Assembly (NCBI GenBank): GCA_037893245.1
Contig: JBAIAA010001550.1
Location: 1-64,000, forward strand
DNA from: Crossaster papposus
Taxonomy: Eukaryota; Echinodermata; Asteroidea; Velatida; Solasteridae
DNA: 64,000 nucleotides
Reading direction: 5' to 3'
This document shows, one piece after another, positions 1 through 13,786 of this stretch. The position numbers and the translations under genes are program-made. How positions within the stretch are numbered: the stretch's first letter is position 1; the number at the start of each line of letters is the position of its first letter. A model generated the notes under the pieces. That model saw only the letters and a program-made list of their open reading frames with translations. It had not been told where the DNA came from and did not search any database.

Positions 1-26
1 GCACACTTCTTTCCCTTTACATATTT

Positions 27-62
27 AACTCGAGGGCTTGTTCCGACATCAGGTGTTTATTT
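27..62 (+). repeat. Monomer B, 36 bp (representative copy)
   Basis: This is the first copy. Positions 1-18 are AACTCGAGGGCTTGTTCC and 19-36 GACATCAGGTGTTTATTT. GC is 16/36, clearly richer than A, and nine of its bases are G. It carries the palindrome CTCGAG (a XhoI site) and the two CpGs at positions 5-6 and 18-19; A has none. Its first two bases plus the last T of the preceding A form a TAA stop in one + frame, and a TTG lies 12 nt after that stop in the same frame. Its last bases (TATTT) resemble the A terminus (ATATTT). B is always flanked by A on both sides. Confidence 0.97.
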
Positions 63-93
63 CTTATGCACACTTCTTTCCCTTTACATATTT
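63..93 (+). repeat. Monomer A, 31 bp (representative copy)
   Basis: This is the first complete copy. Positions 1-11 are CTTATGCACAC, 12-23 TTCTTTCCCTTT and 24-31 ACATATTT. The + strand is 24/31 pyrimidine with a single G, GC is 10/31, and there is no CpG. No + strand frame contains a stop codon. Because 31 is 1 modulo 3, three tandem copies read as a 31-residue peptide period. On the - strand TAA triplets close every frame quickly. Common variants are ATTATGCAC or CGTATGCAC at the start, CTTATTTCCC or CTTTTTTCCC in the core, and rare CATGTTT or CATATGT ends. Confidence 0.97.
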
Positions 94-1673
94 CTTATGC
101 ACACTTCTTTCCCTTTACATATTTCTTATGCACACTTCTTTCCCTTTACATATTTCTTATGCACACTTCTTTCCCTTTACATATTTCTTATGCACACTTC
201 TTTCCCTTTACATATTTCTTATGCACACTTCTTTCCCTTTACATATTTAACTCGAGGGCTTGTTCCGACATCAGGTGTTTATTTCTTATGCACACTTCTT
301 TCCCTTTACATATTTCTTATGCACACTTTTTTCCCTTTACATATTTCTTATGCACACTTCTTTCCCTTTACATATTTCTTATGCACACTTCTTTCCCTTT
401 ACATATTTCTTATGCACACTTCTTTCCCTTTACATATTTCTTATGCACACTTCTTTCCCTTTACATATTTAACTCGAGGGCTTGTTCCGACATCAGGTGT
501 TTATTTCTTATGCACACTTCTTTCCCTTTACATATTTCTTATGCACACTTCTTTCCCTTTACATATTTCTTATGCACACTTCTTTCCCTTTACATATTTC
601 ATATGCACACTTCTTTCCCTTTACATATTTCTTATGCACACTTCTTTCCCTTTACATATTTCTTATGCACACTTCTTTCTCTTTACATATTTCTTATGCA
701 CACTTCTTTCCCTTTACATATTTCTTATGCACACTTCTTTCCCTTTACATATTTCTTATGCACACTTCTTTCCCTTTACATATTTCTTATGCACACTTCT
801 TTCCCTTTACATATTTAACTCGAGGGCTTGTTCCGACATCAGGTGTTTATTTCTTATGCACACTTCTTTCCCTTTACATATTTCTTATGCACACTTCTTT
901 CCCTTTACATATTTCGTATGCACACTTCTTTCCCTTTACATATTTCTTATGCACACTTCTTTCCCTTTACATATTTCTTATGCACACTTCTTTCCCTTTA
1001 CATATTTAACTCGAGGGCTTGTTCCGACATCAGGTGTTTATTTCTTATGCACACTTCTTTCCCTTTACATATTTCTTATGCACACTTCTTTCCCTTTACA
1101 TATTTCTTATGCACACTTCTTTCCCTTTACATATTTCTTATGCACACTTCTTTCCCTTTACATATTTCTTATGCACACTTCTTTCCCTTTACATATTTCT
1201 TATGCACACTTCTTTCCCTTTACATATTTCTTATGCACACTTCTTTCCCTTTACATTTTTCTTATGCACACTTCTTTCCCTTTACATATTTCTTATGCAC
1301 ACTTCTTTCCCTTTACATATTTCTTATGCACACTTCTTTCCCTTTACATATTTAACTCGAGGGCTTGTTCCGACATCAGGTGTTTATTTCTTATGCACAC
1401 TTCTTTCCCTTTACATATTTCTGATGCACACTTCTTTCCCTTTACATATTTAACTCGAGGGCTTGTTCCGACATCAGGTGTTTATTTCTTATGCACACTT
1501 CTTTCCCTTTACATATTTCTTATGCACACTTCTTTCCCTTTACATATTTCTTATGCACACTTCTTTCCCTTTACATATTTCTTATGCACACTTCTTTCCC
1601 TTTACATATTTCTTATGCACACTTCTTTCCCTTTACATATTTCTTATGCACACTTCTTTCCCTTTACATATTT

Positions 1674-1699
1674 CTTATGCACTTTCGCTTTACATATTT
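1674..1699 (+). repeat. Shortened A monomer, 26 bp
   Basis: This unit reads CTTATGCAC then TTTCGCTTTACATATTT, so five core bases are missing and CCC has become CGC. It is the largest internal deletion I saw in any monomer, and I found it only once. It is therefore probably younger than the duplications or lies outside duplicated segments. Confidence 0.92.
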
Positions 1700-2205
1700 C
1701 TTATGCACACTTCTTTCCCTTTACATATTTCTTATGCACACTTCTTTCCCTTTACATATTTCTTATGCACACCTCTTTCCCTTTACATATTTCTTATGCA
1801 CACTTCTTTCCCTTTACATATTTAACTCGAGGGCTTGTTCCGACATCAGGTGTTTATTTCTTATGCACACTTCTTTCCCTTTACATATTTCTTATGCACA
1901 CTTCTTTCCCTTTACATATTTCTTATGCACACTTCTTTCCCTTTACATATTTCTTATGCACACTTCTTTCCCTTTACATATATAACTCGAGGGCTTGTTC
2001 CGACATCAGGTGTTTATTTCTTATGCACACTTCTTTCCCTTTACATATTTCTTATGCACACTTCTTTCCCTTTACATATTTCTTATGCACACTTCTTTCC
2101 CTTTACATATTTCTTATGCACACTTCTTTCCCTTTACATATTTCTTATGCACACTTCTTTCCCTTTACATATTTCTTATGCACACTTCTTTCCCTTTACA
2201 TATTT

Positions 2206-2907
2206 AACTCGAGGGCTTGTTCCGACATCAGGTGTTTATTTCTTATGCACACTTCTTTCCCTTTACATATTTCTTATGCACACTTCTTTCCCTTTACATA
2301 TTTAACTCGAGGGCTTGTTCCGACATCAGGTGTTTATTTCTTATGCACACTTCTTTCCCTTTACATATTTCTTATTCACACTTCTTTCCCTTTACATATT
2401 TCTTATGCACACTTCTTTCCCTTTACATATTTCTTATGCACACTTCTTTCCCTTTACATATTTCTTATGCACACTTCTTTCCCTTTACATATTTCTTATG
2501 CACACTTCTTTCCCTTTACATATTTCTTATGCACACTTCTTTCCCTTTACATATTTCTTATGCACACTTCTTTCCCTTTACATATTTCTTATGCACACTT
2601 CTTTCCCTTTACATATTTAACTCGAGGGCTTGTTCCGACATCAGGTGTTTATTTCTTATGCACACTTCTTTCCCTTTACATATTTCTTATGCACACTTCT
2701 TTCCCTTTACATATTTCTTATGCACACTTCTTTCCCTTTACATATTTCTTATGCACACTTCTTTCCCTTTACATATTTCTTATGCACACTTCTTTCCCTT
2801 TACATATTTCTTATGCACACTTCTTTCCCTTTACATATTTAACTCGAGGGCTTGTTCCGACATCAGGTGTTTATTTCTTATGCACACTTCTTTCCCTTTA
2901 CATATTT
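2206..2907 (+). repeat. Local duplication, copy 1 (A counts 2,9,6,1)
   Basis: This stretch has A counts 2,9,6,1 and matches 3161-3924, which has 2,11,6,1. Both copies carry the same rare A variant with TTATTCAC instead of TTATGCAC (around 2371 and 3326, 955 bp apart). The second copy is 62 bp longer, exactly two A monomers. Confidence 0.8.
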
Positions 2908-3160
2908 AACTCGAGGGCTTGTTCCGACATCAGGTGTTTATTTCTTATGCACACTTCTTTCCCTATACATATTTCTTATGCACACTTCTTTCCCTTTACA
3001 TATTTCTTATGCACACTTCTTTCCCTTTACATATTTCTTATGCACACTTCTTTCCCTTTACATATTTCTTATGCACACTTCTTTCCCTTTACATATTTCT
3101 TATGCACACTTCTTTCCCTTTACATATTTCTTATGCACACTTCTTTCCCTTTACATATTT

Positions 3161-3924
3161 AACTCGAGGGCTTGTTCCGACATCAGGTGTTTATTTCTTA
3201 TGCACACTTCTTTCCCTTTACATATTTCTTATGCACACTTCTTTCCCTTTACATATTTAACTCGAGGGCTTGTTCCGACATCAGGTGTTTATTTCTTATG
3301 CACACTTCTTTCCCTTTACATATTTCTTATTCACACTTCTTTCCCTTTACATATTTCTTATGCACACTTCTTTCCCTTTACATATTTCTTATGCACACTT
3401 CTTTCCCTTTACATATTTCTTATGCACACTTCTTTCCCTTTACATATTTCTTATGCACACTTCTTTCCCTTTACATATTTCTTATGCACACTTCTTTCCC
3501 TTTACATATTTCTTATGCACACTTCTTTCCCTTTACATATTTCTTATGCACACTTCTTTCCCTTTACATATTTCTTATGCACACTTCTTTCCCTTTACAT
3601 ATTTCTTATGCACACTTCTTTCCCTTTACATATTTAACTCGAGGGCTTGTTCCGACATCAGGTGTTTATTTCTTATGCACACTTCTTTCCCTTTACATAT
3701 TTCTTATGCACACTTCTTTCCCTTTACATATTTCTTATGCACACTTCTTTCCCTTTACATATTTCTTATGCACACTTCTTTCCCTTTACATATTTCTTAT
3801 GCACACTTCTTTCCCTTTACATATTTCTTATGCACACTTCTTTCCCTTTACATATTTAACTCGAGGGCTTGTTCCGACATCAGGTGTTTATTTCTTATGC
3901 ACACTTCTTTCCCTTTACATATTT
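3161..3924 (+). repeat. Local duplication, copy 2 (A counts 2,11,6,1)
   Basis: This is the partner of 2206-2907. It shares the TTATTCAC variant at the matching place and is larger by exactly two A monomers, so the copies diverged by whole-monomer gain or loss after a tandem duplication of about 955 bp. Confidence 0.8.
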
Positions 3925-6169
3925 AACTCGAGGGCTTGTTCCGACATCAGGTGTTTATTTCTTATGCACACTTCTTTCCCTTTACATATTTCTTATGCAC
4001 ACTTCTTTCCCTTTACATATTTCTTATGCACACTTCTTTCCCTTTACATATTTATTATGCACACTTCTTTCCCTTTACATATTTATTATGCACACTTCTT
4101 TCCCTTTACATATTTCTTATGCACACTTCTTTCCCTTTACATATTTAACTCGAGGGCTTGTTCCGACATCAGGTGTTTATTTCTTATGCACACTTCTTTC
4201 CCTTTACATATTTCTTATGCACACTTCTTTCCCTTTACATATTTCTTATGCACACTTCTTTCCCTTTACATATTTCTTATGCACACTTCTTTCCCTTTAC
4301 ATATTTCTTATGCACACTTCTTTCCCTTTACATATTTCTTATGCACACTTCTTTCCCTTTACATATTTCTTATGCACACTTCTTTCCCTTTACATATTTA
4401 ACTCGAGGGCTTGTTCCGACATCAGGTGTTTATTTCTTATGCACACTTCTTTCCCTTTACATATTTCTTATGCACACTTCTTTCCCTTTACATATTTAAC
4501 TCGAGGGCTTGTTCCGACATCAGGTGTTTATTTCTTATGCACACTTCTTTCCCTTTACATATTTAACTCGAGGGCTTGTTCCGACATCAGGTGTTTATTT
4601 CTTATGCACACTTCTTTCCCTTTACATATTTCTTATGCACACTTCTTTCCCTTTACATATTTCTTATGCACACTTCTTTCCCTTTACATATTTCTTATGC
4701 ACACTTCTTTCCCTTTACATATTTAACTCGAGGGCTTGTTCCGACATCAGGTGTTTATTTCTTATGCACACTTCTTTCCCTTTACATATTTCTTATGCAC
4801 ACTTCTTTCCCTTTACATATTTCTTATGCACACTTCTTTCCCTTTACATATTTCTTATGCACACTTCTTTCCCTTTACATATTTCTTATGCACACTTCTT
4901 TCCCTTTACATATTTAACTCGAGGGCTTGTTCCGACATCAGGTGTTTATTTCTTATGCACACTTCTTTCCCTTTACATATTTCTTATGCACACTTCTTTC
5001 CCTTTACATATTTAACTCGAGGGCTTGTTCCGACATCAGGTGTTTATTTCTGATGCACACTTCTTTCCCTTTACATATTTCTTATGCACACTTCTTTCCC
5101 TTTACATATTTCTTATGCACACTTCTATCCCTTTACATATTTCTTATGCACACTTCTTTCCCTTTACATATTTCTTATGCACACTTCTTTCCCTTTACAT
5201 ATTTAACTCGAGGGCTTGTTCCGACATCAGGTGTTTATTTCTTATGCACACTTCTTTCCCTTTACATATTTAACTCGAGGGCTTGTTCCGACATCAGGTG
5301 TTTATTTCTTATGCACACTTCTTTCCCTTTACATATTTCTTATGCACACTTCTTTCCCTTTAAATATTTCTTATGCACACTTATTTCCCTTTACATATTT
5401 AACTCGAGGGCTTGTTCCGACATCAGGTGTTTATTTCTTATGCACACTTCTTTCCCTTTACATATTTCTTATGCACACTTCTATCCCTTTACATATTTAA
5501 CTCGAGGGCTTGTTCCGACATCAGGTGTTTATTTCTTATGCACACTTCTTTCCCTTTACATATTTCTTATGCACACTTCTTTCCCTTTACATATTTCTTA
5601 TGCACACTTCTTTCCCTTTACATATTTCCTATGCACACTTCTTTCCCTTTACATATTTCTTATGCACACTTCTTTCCCTTTACATATTTCTTATGCACAC
5701 TTCTTTCCCTTTACATATTTCTTATGCACACTTCTTTCCCTTTACATATTTCTTATGCACACTTCTTTCCCTTTACATATTTCTTATGCACACTTCTTTC
5801 CCTTTACATATTTCTTATGCACACTTCTTTCCCTTTACATATTTCTTATGCACACTTCTTTCCCTTTACATATTTCTTATGCACACTTCTTTCCCTTTAC
5901 ATATTTAACTCGAGGGCTTGTTCCGACATCAGGTGTTTATTTCTTATGCACACTTCTTTCCCTTTACATATTTCTTATGCACACTTCTTTCCCTTTACAT
6001 ATTTAACTCGAGGGCTTGTTCCGACATCAGGTGTTTATTTCTTATGCACACTTCTTTCCCTTTACATATTTCTTATGCACACTTCTTTCCCTTTACATAT
6101 TTAACTCGAGGGCTTGTTCCGACATCAGGTGTTTATTTCTTATGCACACTTCTTTCCCTTTACATATTT

Positions 6170-6201
6170 CTTATGCACACTTTTTTTCCCTTTACATATT
6201 T
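6170..6201 (+). repeat. A monomer lengthened to 32 bp
   Basis: The core reads CACAC, seven T, then CCC, one base longer than normal with a C-to-T change that merges the T runs. Homopolymer slippage in the DNA or a read-level error could each produce it. Confidence 0.85.
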
Positions 6202-6614
6202 CTTATGCACACTTCTTTCCCTTTACATATTTAACTCGAGGGCTTGTTCCGACATCAGGTGTTTATTTCTTATGCACACTTCTTTCCCTTTACATATTTC
6301 TTATGCACACTTCTTTCCCTTTACATATTTCTTATGCACACTTCTTTCCCTTTACATATTTAACTCGAGGGCTTGTTCCGACATCAGGTGTTTATTTCTT
6401 ATGCACACTTCTTTCCCTTTACATATTTCTTATGCACACTTCTTTCCCTTTACATATTTCTTATGCACACTTCTTTCCCTTTACATATTTCTTATGCACA
6501 CTTCTTTCCCTTTACATATTTCTTATGCACACTTCTTTCCCTTTACATATTTCTTATGCACACTTCTTTCCCTTTACATATTTCTTATGCACACTTCTTT
6601 TCCTTTACATATTT

Positions 6615-6644
6615 CTTATGCACACTTCTTCCCTTTACATATTT
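6615..6644 (+). repeat. A monomer shortened to 30 bp
   Basis: One T is missing from the core (CTTCTTCCC instead of CTTCTTTCCC). The flanking monomers are normal. Confidence 0.85.
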
Positions 6645-8518
6645 CTTATGCACACTTCTTTCCCTTTACATATTTCTTATGCACACTTCTTTCCCTTTAC
6701 ATATTTCTTATGCACACTTCTTTCCCTTTACATATTTCTTATGCACACTTCTTTCCCTTTACATATTTAACTCGAGGGCTTGTTCCGACATCAGGTGTTT
6801 ATTTCTTATGCACACTTCTTTCCCTTTACATATTTCTTATGCACACTTCTTTCCCTTTACATATTTAACTCGAGGGCTTGTTCCGACATCAGGTGTTTAT
6901 TTCTTATGCACACTTCTTTCCCTTTACATATTTCTTATGCACACTTCTTTCCCTTTACATATTTTACTCGAGGGCTTGTTCCGACATCAGGTGTTTATTT
7001 CTTATGCACACTTCTTTCCCTTTACATATTTCTTATGCACACTTTTTTCCCTTTACATATTTCTTATGCACACTTCTTTCCCTTTACATATTTAACTCGA
7101 GGGCTTGTTCCGACATCAGGTGTTTATTTCTTATGCACACTTCTTTCCCTTTACATATTTCTTATGCACACTTCTTTCCCTTTACATATTTCTTATGCAC
7201 ACTTCTTTCCCTTTACATATTTAACTCGAGGGCTTGTTCCGACATCAGGTGTTTATTTCTTATGCACACTTCTTTCCCTTTACATATTTCTTATGCACAC
7301 TTCTTTCCCTTTACATATTTCTTATGCACACTTCTTTCCCTTTACATATTTCTTATGCACACTTCTTTCCCTTTACATATTTCTTATGCACACTTCTTTC
7401 CCTTTACATATTTCTTATGCACACTTTTTTCCCTTTACATATTTCTTATGCACACTTCTTTCCCTTTACATATTTAACTCGAGGGCTTGTTCCGACATCA
7501 GGTGTTTATTTCTTATGCACACTTCTTTCCCTTTACATATTTCTTATGCACACTTCTTTCCCTTTACATATTTCTTATGCACACTTCTTTCCCTTTACAT
7601 ATTTCTTATGCACACTTCTTTCCCTTTACATATTTCTTATGCACACTTCTTTCCCTTTACATATTTCTTATGCACACTTCTTTCCCTTTACATATTTCTT
7701 ATGCACACTTCTTTCCCTTTACATATTTCTTATGCACACTTCTTTCCCTTTACATATTTCTTATGCACACTGCTTTCCCTTTACATATTTCTTATGCACA
7801 CTTCTTTCCCTTTACATATTTCATATGCACACTTCTTTCCCTTTACATATTTCTTATGCACACTTCTTTCCCTTTACATATTTCTTATGCACACTTCTTT
7901 CCCTTTACATATTTCTTATGCACACTTCTTTCCCTTTACATATTTCTTATGCACACTTCTTTCCCTTTACATATTTCTTATGCACACTTCTTTCCCTTTA
8001 CATATTTCTTATGCACACTTCTTTCCCTTTACATATTTAACTCGAGGGCTTGTTCCGACATCAGGTGTTTATTTCTTATGCACACTTTTTTCCCTTTACA
8101 TATTTCTTATGCACACTTTTTTCCCTTTACATATTTAACTCGAGGGCTTGTTCCGACATCAGGTGTTTATTTCTTATGCACACTTCTTTCCCTTTACATA
8201 TTTCTTATGCACACTTCTTTCCCTTTACATATTTCTTATGCACACTTCTTTCCCTTTACATATTTCTTATGCACACTTCTTTCCCTTTACATATTTCTTA
8301 TGCACACTTCTTTCCCTTTACATATTTCTTATGCACACTTCTTTCCCTTTACATATTTCTTATGCACACTTCTTTCCCTTTACATATTTAACTCGAGGGC
8401 TTGTTCCGACATCAGGTGTTTATTTCTTATGCACACTTCTTTCCCTTTACATATTTCTTATGCACACTTCTTTCCCTTTACATATTTCTTATGCACACTT
8501 CTTTCCCTTTACATATTT

Positions 8519-8548
8519 CTTATGCACACTTCTTCCCTTTACATATTT
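8519..8548 (+). repeat. A monomer shortened to 30 bp, shared with P2
   Basis: One T is lost from the core (CTTCTTCCC). The same lesion sits at 21560-21589, exactly 13,041 bp downstream, so it predates the P duplication and is not an isolated sequencing error. Confidence 0.93.
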
Positions 8549-10654
8549 AACTCGAGGGCTTGTTCCGACATCAGGTGTTTATTTCTTATGCACACTTCTT
8601 TCTCTTTACATATTTCTTATGCACACTTCTTTCCCTTTACATATTTCTTATGCACACTTCTTTCCCTTTACATATTTCTTATGCACACTTCTTTCCCTTT
8701 ACATATTTAACTCGAGGGCTTGTTCCGACATCAGGTGTTTATTTCTTATGCACACTTCTTTCCCTTTACATATTTCTTATGCACACTTCTTTCCCTTTAC
8801 ATGTTTCTTATGCACACTTCTTTCCCTTTACATATTTAACTCGAGGGCTTGTTCCGACATCAGGTGTTTATTTCTTATGCACACTTCTTTCCCTTTACAT
8901 ATTTCTTATGCACACTTCTTTCCCTTTACATATTTAACTCGAGGGCTTGTTCCGACATCAGGTGTTTATTTCTTATGCACACTTCTTTCCCTTTACATAT
9001 TTCTTATGCACACTTCTTTCCCTTTACATATTTAACTCGAGGGCTTGTTCCGACATCAGGTGTTTATTTCTTATGCACACTTCTTTCCCTTTACATATTT
9101 AACTCTAGGGCTTGTTCCGACATCAGGTGTTTATTTCTTATGCACACTTCTTTCCCTTTACATATTTCTTATGCACACTTCTTTCCCTTTACATATTTCT
9201 TATGCACACTTCTTTCCCTTTACATATTTCTTATGCACACTTCTTTCCCTTTACATATTTAACTCGAGGGCTTGTTCCGACATCAGGTGTTTATTTCTTA
9301 TGCACACTTCTTTCCCTTTACATATTTCTTATGCACACTTCTTTCCCTTTACATATTTCTTATGCACACTTCTTTCCCTTTACATATTTCTTATGCACAC
9401 TTCTTTCCCTTTACATATTTCTTATGCACACTTCTTTCCCTTTACATATTTCTTATGCACACTTTTTTCCCTTTACATATTTCTTATGCACACTTCTTTC
9501 CCTTTACATATTTAACTCGAGGGCTTGTTCCGACATCAGGTGTTTATTTCTTATGCACACTTCTTTCCCTTTACATATTTCTTATGCACACTTCTTTCCC
9601 TTTACATATTTCTTATGCACACTTCTTTCCCTTTACATATTTAACTCGAGGGCTTGTTCCGACATCAGGTGTTTATTTCTTATGCACACTTCTTTCCCTT
9701 TACATATTTCTTATGCACACTTCTTTCCCTTTACATATTTCTTATGCACACTTCTTTCCCTTTACATATTTCTTATGCACACTTCTTTCCCTTTACATAT
9801 TTCTTATGCACACTTCTTTCCCTTTACATATTTCTTATGCACACTTCTTTCCCTTTACATATTTCTTATGCACACTTCTTTCCCTTTACATATTTCTTAT
9901 GCACACTTCTTTCCCTTTACATATTTCTTATGCACACTTCTTTCCCTTTACATATTTCTTATGCACACTTCTTTCCCTTTACATATTTCTTATGCACACT
10001 TCTTTCCCTTTACATATTTCTTATGCACACTTCTTTCCCTTTACATATTTCTTATGCACACTTCTTTCCCTTTACATATTTCTTATGCACACTTCTTTCC
10101 CTTTACATATTTCTTTTGCACACTTCTTTCCCTTTACATATTTAACTCGAGGGCTTGTTCCGACATCAGGTGTTTATTTCTTATGCACACTTTTTTCCCT
10201 TTACATATTTCTTATGCACACTTCTTTCCCTTTACATATTTAACTCGAGGGCTTGTTCCGACATCAGGTGTTTATTTCTTATGCACACTTCTTTCCCTTT
10301 ACATATTTCTTATGCACACTTCTTTCCCTTTACATATTTCTTATGCACACTTCTTTCCCTTTACATATTTCTTATGCACACTTCTTTCCCTTTACATATT
10401 TCTTATGCACACTTCTTTCCCTTTACATATTTCTTATGCACACTTCTTTCCCTTTACATATTTCTTATGCACACTTCTTTCCCTTTACATATTTAACTCG
10501 AGGGCTTGTTCCGACATCAGGTGTTTATTTCTTATGCACACTTCTTTCCCTTTACATATTTCTTATGCACACTTCTTTCCCTTTACATATTTCTTATGCA
10601 CACTTCTTTCCCTTTACATATTTCTTATGCACACTTCTTTCCCTTTACATATTT

Positions 10655-11402
10655 AACTCGAGGGCTTGTTCCGACATCAGGTGTTTATTTCTTATGCACA
10701 CTTCTTTCCCTTTACATATTTCTTATGCACACTTCTTTCCCTTTACATATTTCTTATGCACACTTCTTTCCCTTTACATATTTCTTATGCACACTTCTTT
10801 CCCTTTACATATTTAACTCGAGGGCTTGTTCCGACATCAGGTGTTTATTTCTTATGCACACTTCTTTCCCTTTACATATTTCTTATGCACACTTCTTTCC
10901 CTTTACATATTTCTTATGCACACTTCTTTCCCTTTACATATTTAACTCGAGGGCTTGTTCCGACATCAGGTGTTTATTTCTTATGCACACTTCTTTCCCT
11001 TTACATATTTCTTATGCACACTTCTTTCCCTTTACATATTTAACTCGAGGGCTTGTTCCGACATCAGGTGTTTATTTCTTATGCACACTTCTTTCCCTTT
11101 ACATATTTCTTATGCACACTTCTTTCCCTTTACATATTTAACTCGAGGGCTTGTTCCGACATCAGGTGTTTATTTCTTATGCACACTTCTTTCCCTTTAC
11201 ATATTTAACTCTAGGGCTTGTTCCGACATCAGGTGTTTATTTCTTATGCACACTTCTTTCCCTTTACATATTTCCTATGCACACTTCTTTCCCTTTACAT
11301 ATTTCTTATGCACACTTCTTTCCCTTTACATATTTAACTCGAGGGCTTGTTCCGACATCAGGTGTTTATTTCTTATGCACACTTCTTTCCCTTTACATAT
11401 TT
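10655..11402 (+). repeat. 748 bp module inside P (A counts 4,3,2,2,1,3,1)
   Basis: Seven intervals, 4,3,2,2,1,3,1, sum to 748 bp. The same module occurs at 13039-13786 and, in P2, at 23696-24443. The B that follows the first 2,2,1 carries CTCTAG instead of CTCGAG in each case (11207, 13591, 24248). This is a higher-order layer nested inside P. Confidence 0.85.
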
Positions 11403-13038
11403 AACTCGAGGGCTTGTTCCGACATCAGGTGTTTATTTCTTATGCACACTTCTTTCCCTTTACATATTTCTTATGCACACTTCTTTCCCTTTACATATTT
11501 CTTATGCACACTTCTTTCCCTTTACATATTTCTTATGCACACTTCTTTCCCTTTACATATTTAACTCGAGGGCTTGTTCCGACATCAGGTGTTTATTTCT
11601 TATGCACACTTCTTTCCCTTTACATATTTCTTTTGCACACTTCTTTCCCTTTACATATTTCTTATGCACACTTCTTTCCCTTTACATATTTAACTCGAGG
11701 GCTTGTTCCGACATCAGGTGTTTATTTCTTATGCACACTTCTTTCCCTTTACATATTTCTTATGCACACTTCTTTCCCTTTACATATTTAACTCGAGGGC
11801 TTGTTCCGACATCAGGTGTTTATTTCTTATGCACACTTCTTTCCCTTTACATATTTCTTATGCACACTTCTTTCCCTTTACATATTTAACTCGAGGGCTT
11901 GTTCCGACATCAGGTGTTTATTTCTTATGCACACTTATTTCCCTTTACATATTTAACTCGAGGGCTTGTTCCGACATCAGGTGTTTATTTCTTATGCACA
12001 CTTCTTTCCCTTTACATATTTCTTATGCACACTTCTTTCCCTTTACATATTTCTTATGCACACTTCTTTCCCTTTACATATTTAACTCGAGGGCTTGTTC
12101 CGACATCAGGTGTTTATTTCTTATGCACACTTCTTTCCCTTTACATATTTCTTATGCACACTTCTTTCCCTTTACATATTTCTTATGCACACTTCTTTCC
12201 CTTTACATATTTCTTATGCACACTTCTTTCCCTTTACATATTTAACTCGAGGGCTTGTTCCGACATCAGGTGTTTATTTCTTATGCACACTTCTTTCCCT
12301 TTACATATTTCTTATGCACACTTCTTTCCCTTTACATATTTAACTCGAGGGCTTGTTCCGACATCAGGTGTTTATTTCTTATGCACACTTCTTTCCCTTT
12401 ACATATTTCTTATGCACACTTCTTTCCCTTTACATATTTAACTCGAGGGCTTGTTCCGACATCAGGTGTTTATTTCTTATGCACACTTCTTTCCCTTTAC
12501 ATATTTCTTATGCACACTTCTTTCCCTTTACATATTTCTTATGCACACTTCTTTCCCTTTACATATTTAACTCGAGGGCTTGTTCCGACATCAGGTGTTT
12601 ATTTCTTATGCACACTTCTTTCCCTTTACATATTTCTTATGCACACTTCTTTCCCTTTACATATTTCTTATGCACACTTCTTTCCCTTTACATATTTCTT
12701 ATGCACACTTCTTTCCCTTTACATATTTCTTATGCACACTTCTTTCCCTTTACATATTTCTTATGCACACTTCTTTCCCTTTACATATTTCTTATGCACA
12801 CTTCTTTCCCTTTACATATTTCTTATGCACACTTCTTTCCCTTTACATATTTCTTATGCACACTTCTTTCCCTTTACATATTTCTTATGCACACTTCTTT
12901 CCCTTTACATATTTCTTATGCACACTTCTTTCCCTTTACATATTTCTTATGCACACTTCTTTCCCTTTACATATTTCTTATGCACACTTCTTTCCCTTTA
13001 CATATTTCTTATGCACACTTCTTTCCCTTTACATATTT

Positions 13039-13786
13039 AACTCGAGGGCTTGTTCCGACATCAGGTTTTTATTTCTTATGCACACTTCTTTCTCTTTACA
13101 TATTTCTTATGCACACTTCTTTCCCTTTACATATTTCTTATGCACACTTCTTTCCCTTTACATATTTCTTATGCACACTTCTTTCCCTTTACATATTTAA
13201 CTCGAGGGCTTGTTCCGACATCAGGTGTTTATTTCTTATGCACACTTCTTTCCCTTTACATATTTCTTATGCACACTTCTTTCCCTTTACATATTTCTTA
13301 TGCACACTTCTTTCCCTTTACATATTTAACTCGAGGGCTTGTTCCGACATCAGGTGTTTATTTCTTATGCACACTTCTTTCCCTTTACATATTTCTTATG
13401 CACACTTCTTTCCCTTTACATATTTAACTCGAGGGCTTGTTCCGACATCAGGTGTTTATTTCTTATGCACACTTCTTTCCCTTTACATATTTCTTATGCA
13501 CACTTCTTTCCCTTTACATATTTAACTCGAGGGCTTGTTCCGACATCAGGTGTTTATTTCTTATGCACACTTCTTTCCCTTTACATATTTAACTCTAGGG
13601 CTTGTTCCGACATCAGGTGTTTATTTCTTATGCACACTTCTTTCCCTTTACATATTTCTTATGCACACTTCTTTCCCTTTACATATTTCTTATGCACACT
13701 TCTTTCCCTTTACATATTTAACTCGAGGGCTTGTTCCGACATCAGGTGTTTATTTCTTATGCACACTTCTTTCCCTTTACATATTT
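13039..13786 (+). repeat. 748 bp module inside P, second copy
   Basis: This has the same 4,3,2,2,1,3,1 series as 10655-11402, with CTCTAG at 13591. Its first B ends AGGTTTTT rather than AGGTGTTT, a variant also found in the B at 26240 in P2. Confidence 0.85.

Larger units (their letters stand above)
1..8136 (+). repeat. Irregular left block of the array (42 B monomers)
   Basis: The first B starts at 27. Successive A counts are 6,6,10,5,10,2,11 (one A only 26 bp),4,6,2,9,6,1,7,2,11,6,1,6,7,2,1,4,5,2,5,1,3,2,12,2,2,3 (+1 bp),3,12 (-1 bp),2,2,3,3,7,17,2, ending at the B that starts at 8137. There is no long-range periodicity apart from a local duplication near 2.2-3.9 kb. The 17,2,7 end (B at 7476 onward) resembles the 15,2,7 motif of blocks P and R. 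B variants include TACTCGAG at 6965, and at 1981 the A before the B ends in TATA. Nothing else is present. Confidence 0.93.

Noticed and set aside
27-62. B as an inserted mobile element or its terminal remnant
   Set aside because: B is only 36 bp, has no terminal inverted repeats or target-site duplications, always sits at the same A boundary and always points the same way. It is a monomer of the array.
38-68. Translation start signals (TTG in B, ATG in A) or promoter-like TATTT boxes
   Set aside because: They occur in every copy of the monomers, so they carry no positional information, and no ribosome-binding site or downstream gene accompanies them.
97-3162. Open reading frame of about 1,020 codons, and many others of 60 to 840 codons on the + strand
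   Set aside because: The peptides are the three-frame reading of A (MHTSFPLHI, SYAHFFPFTY, FLCTLLSLYIF) with B inserts. Their ends follow from n modulo 3, overlapping frames are equally open, and most open only at a TTG inside B. No domain, no codon bias and no plausible gene structure is present.
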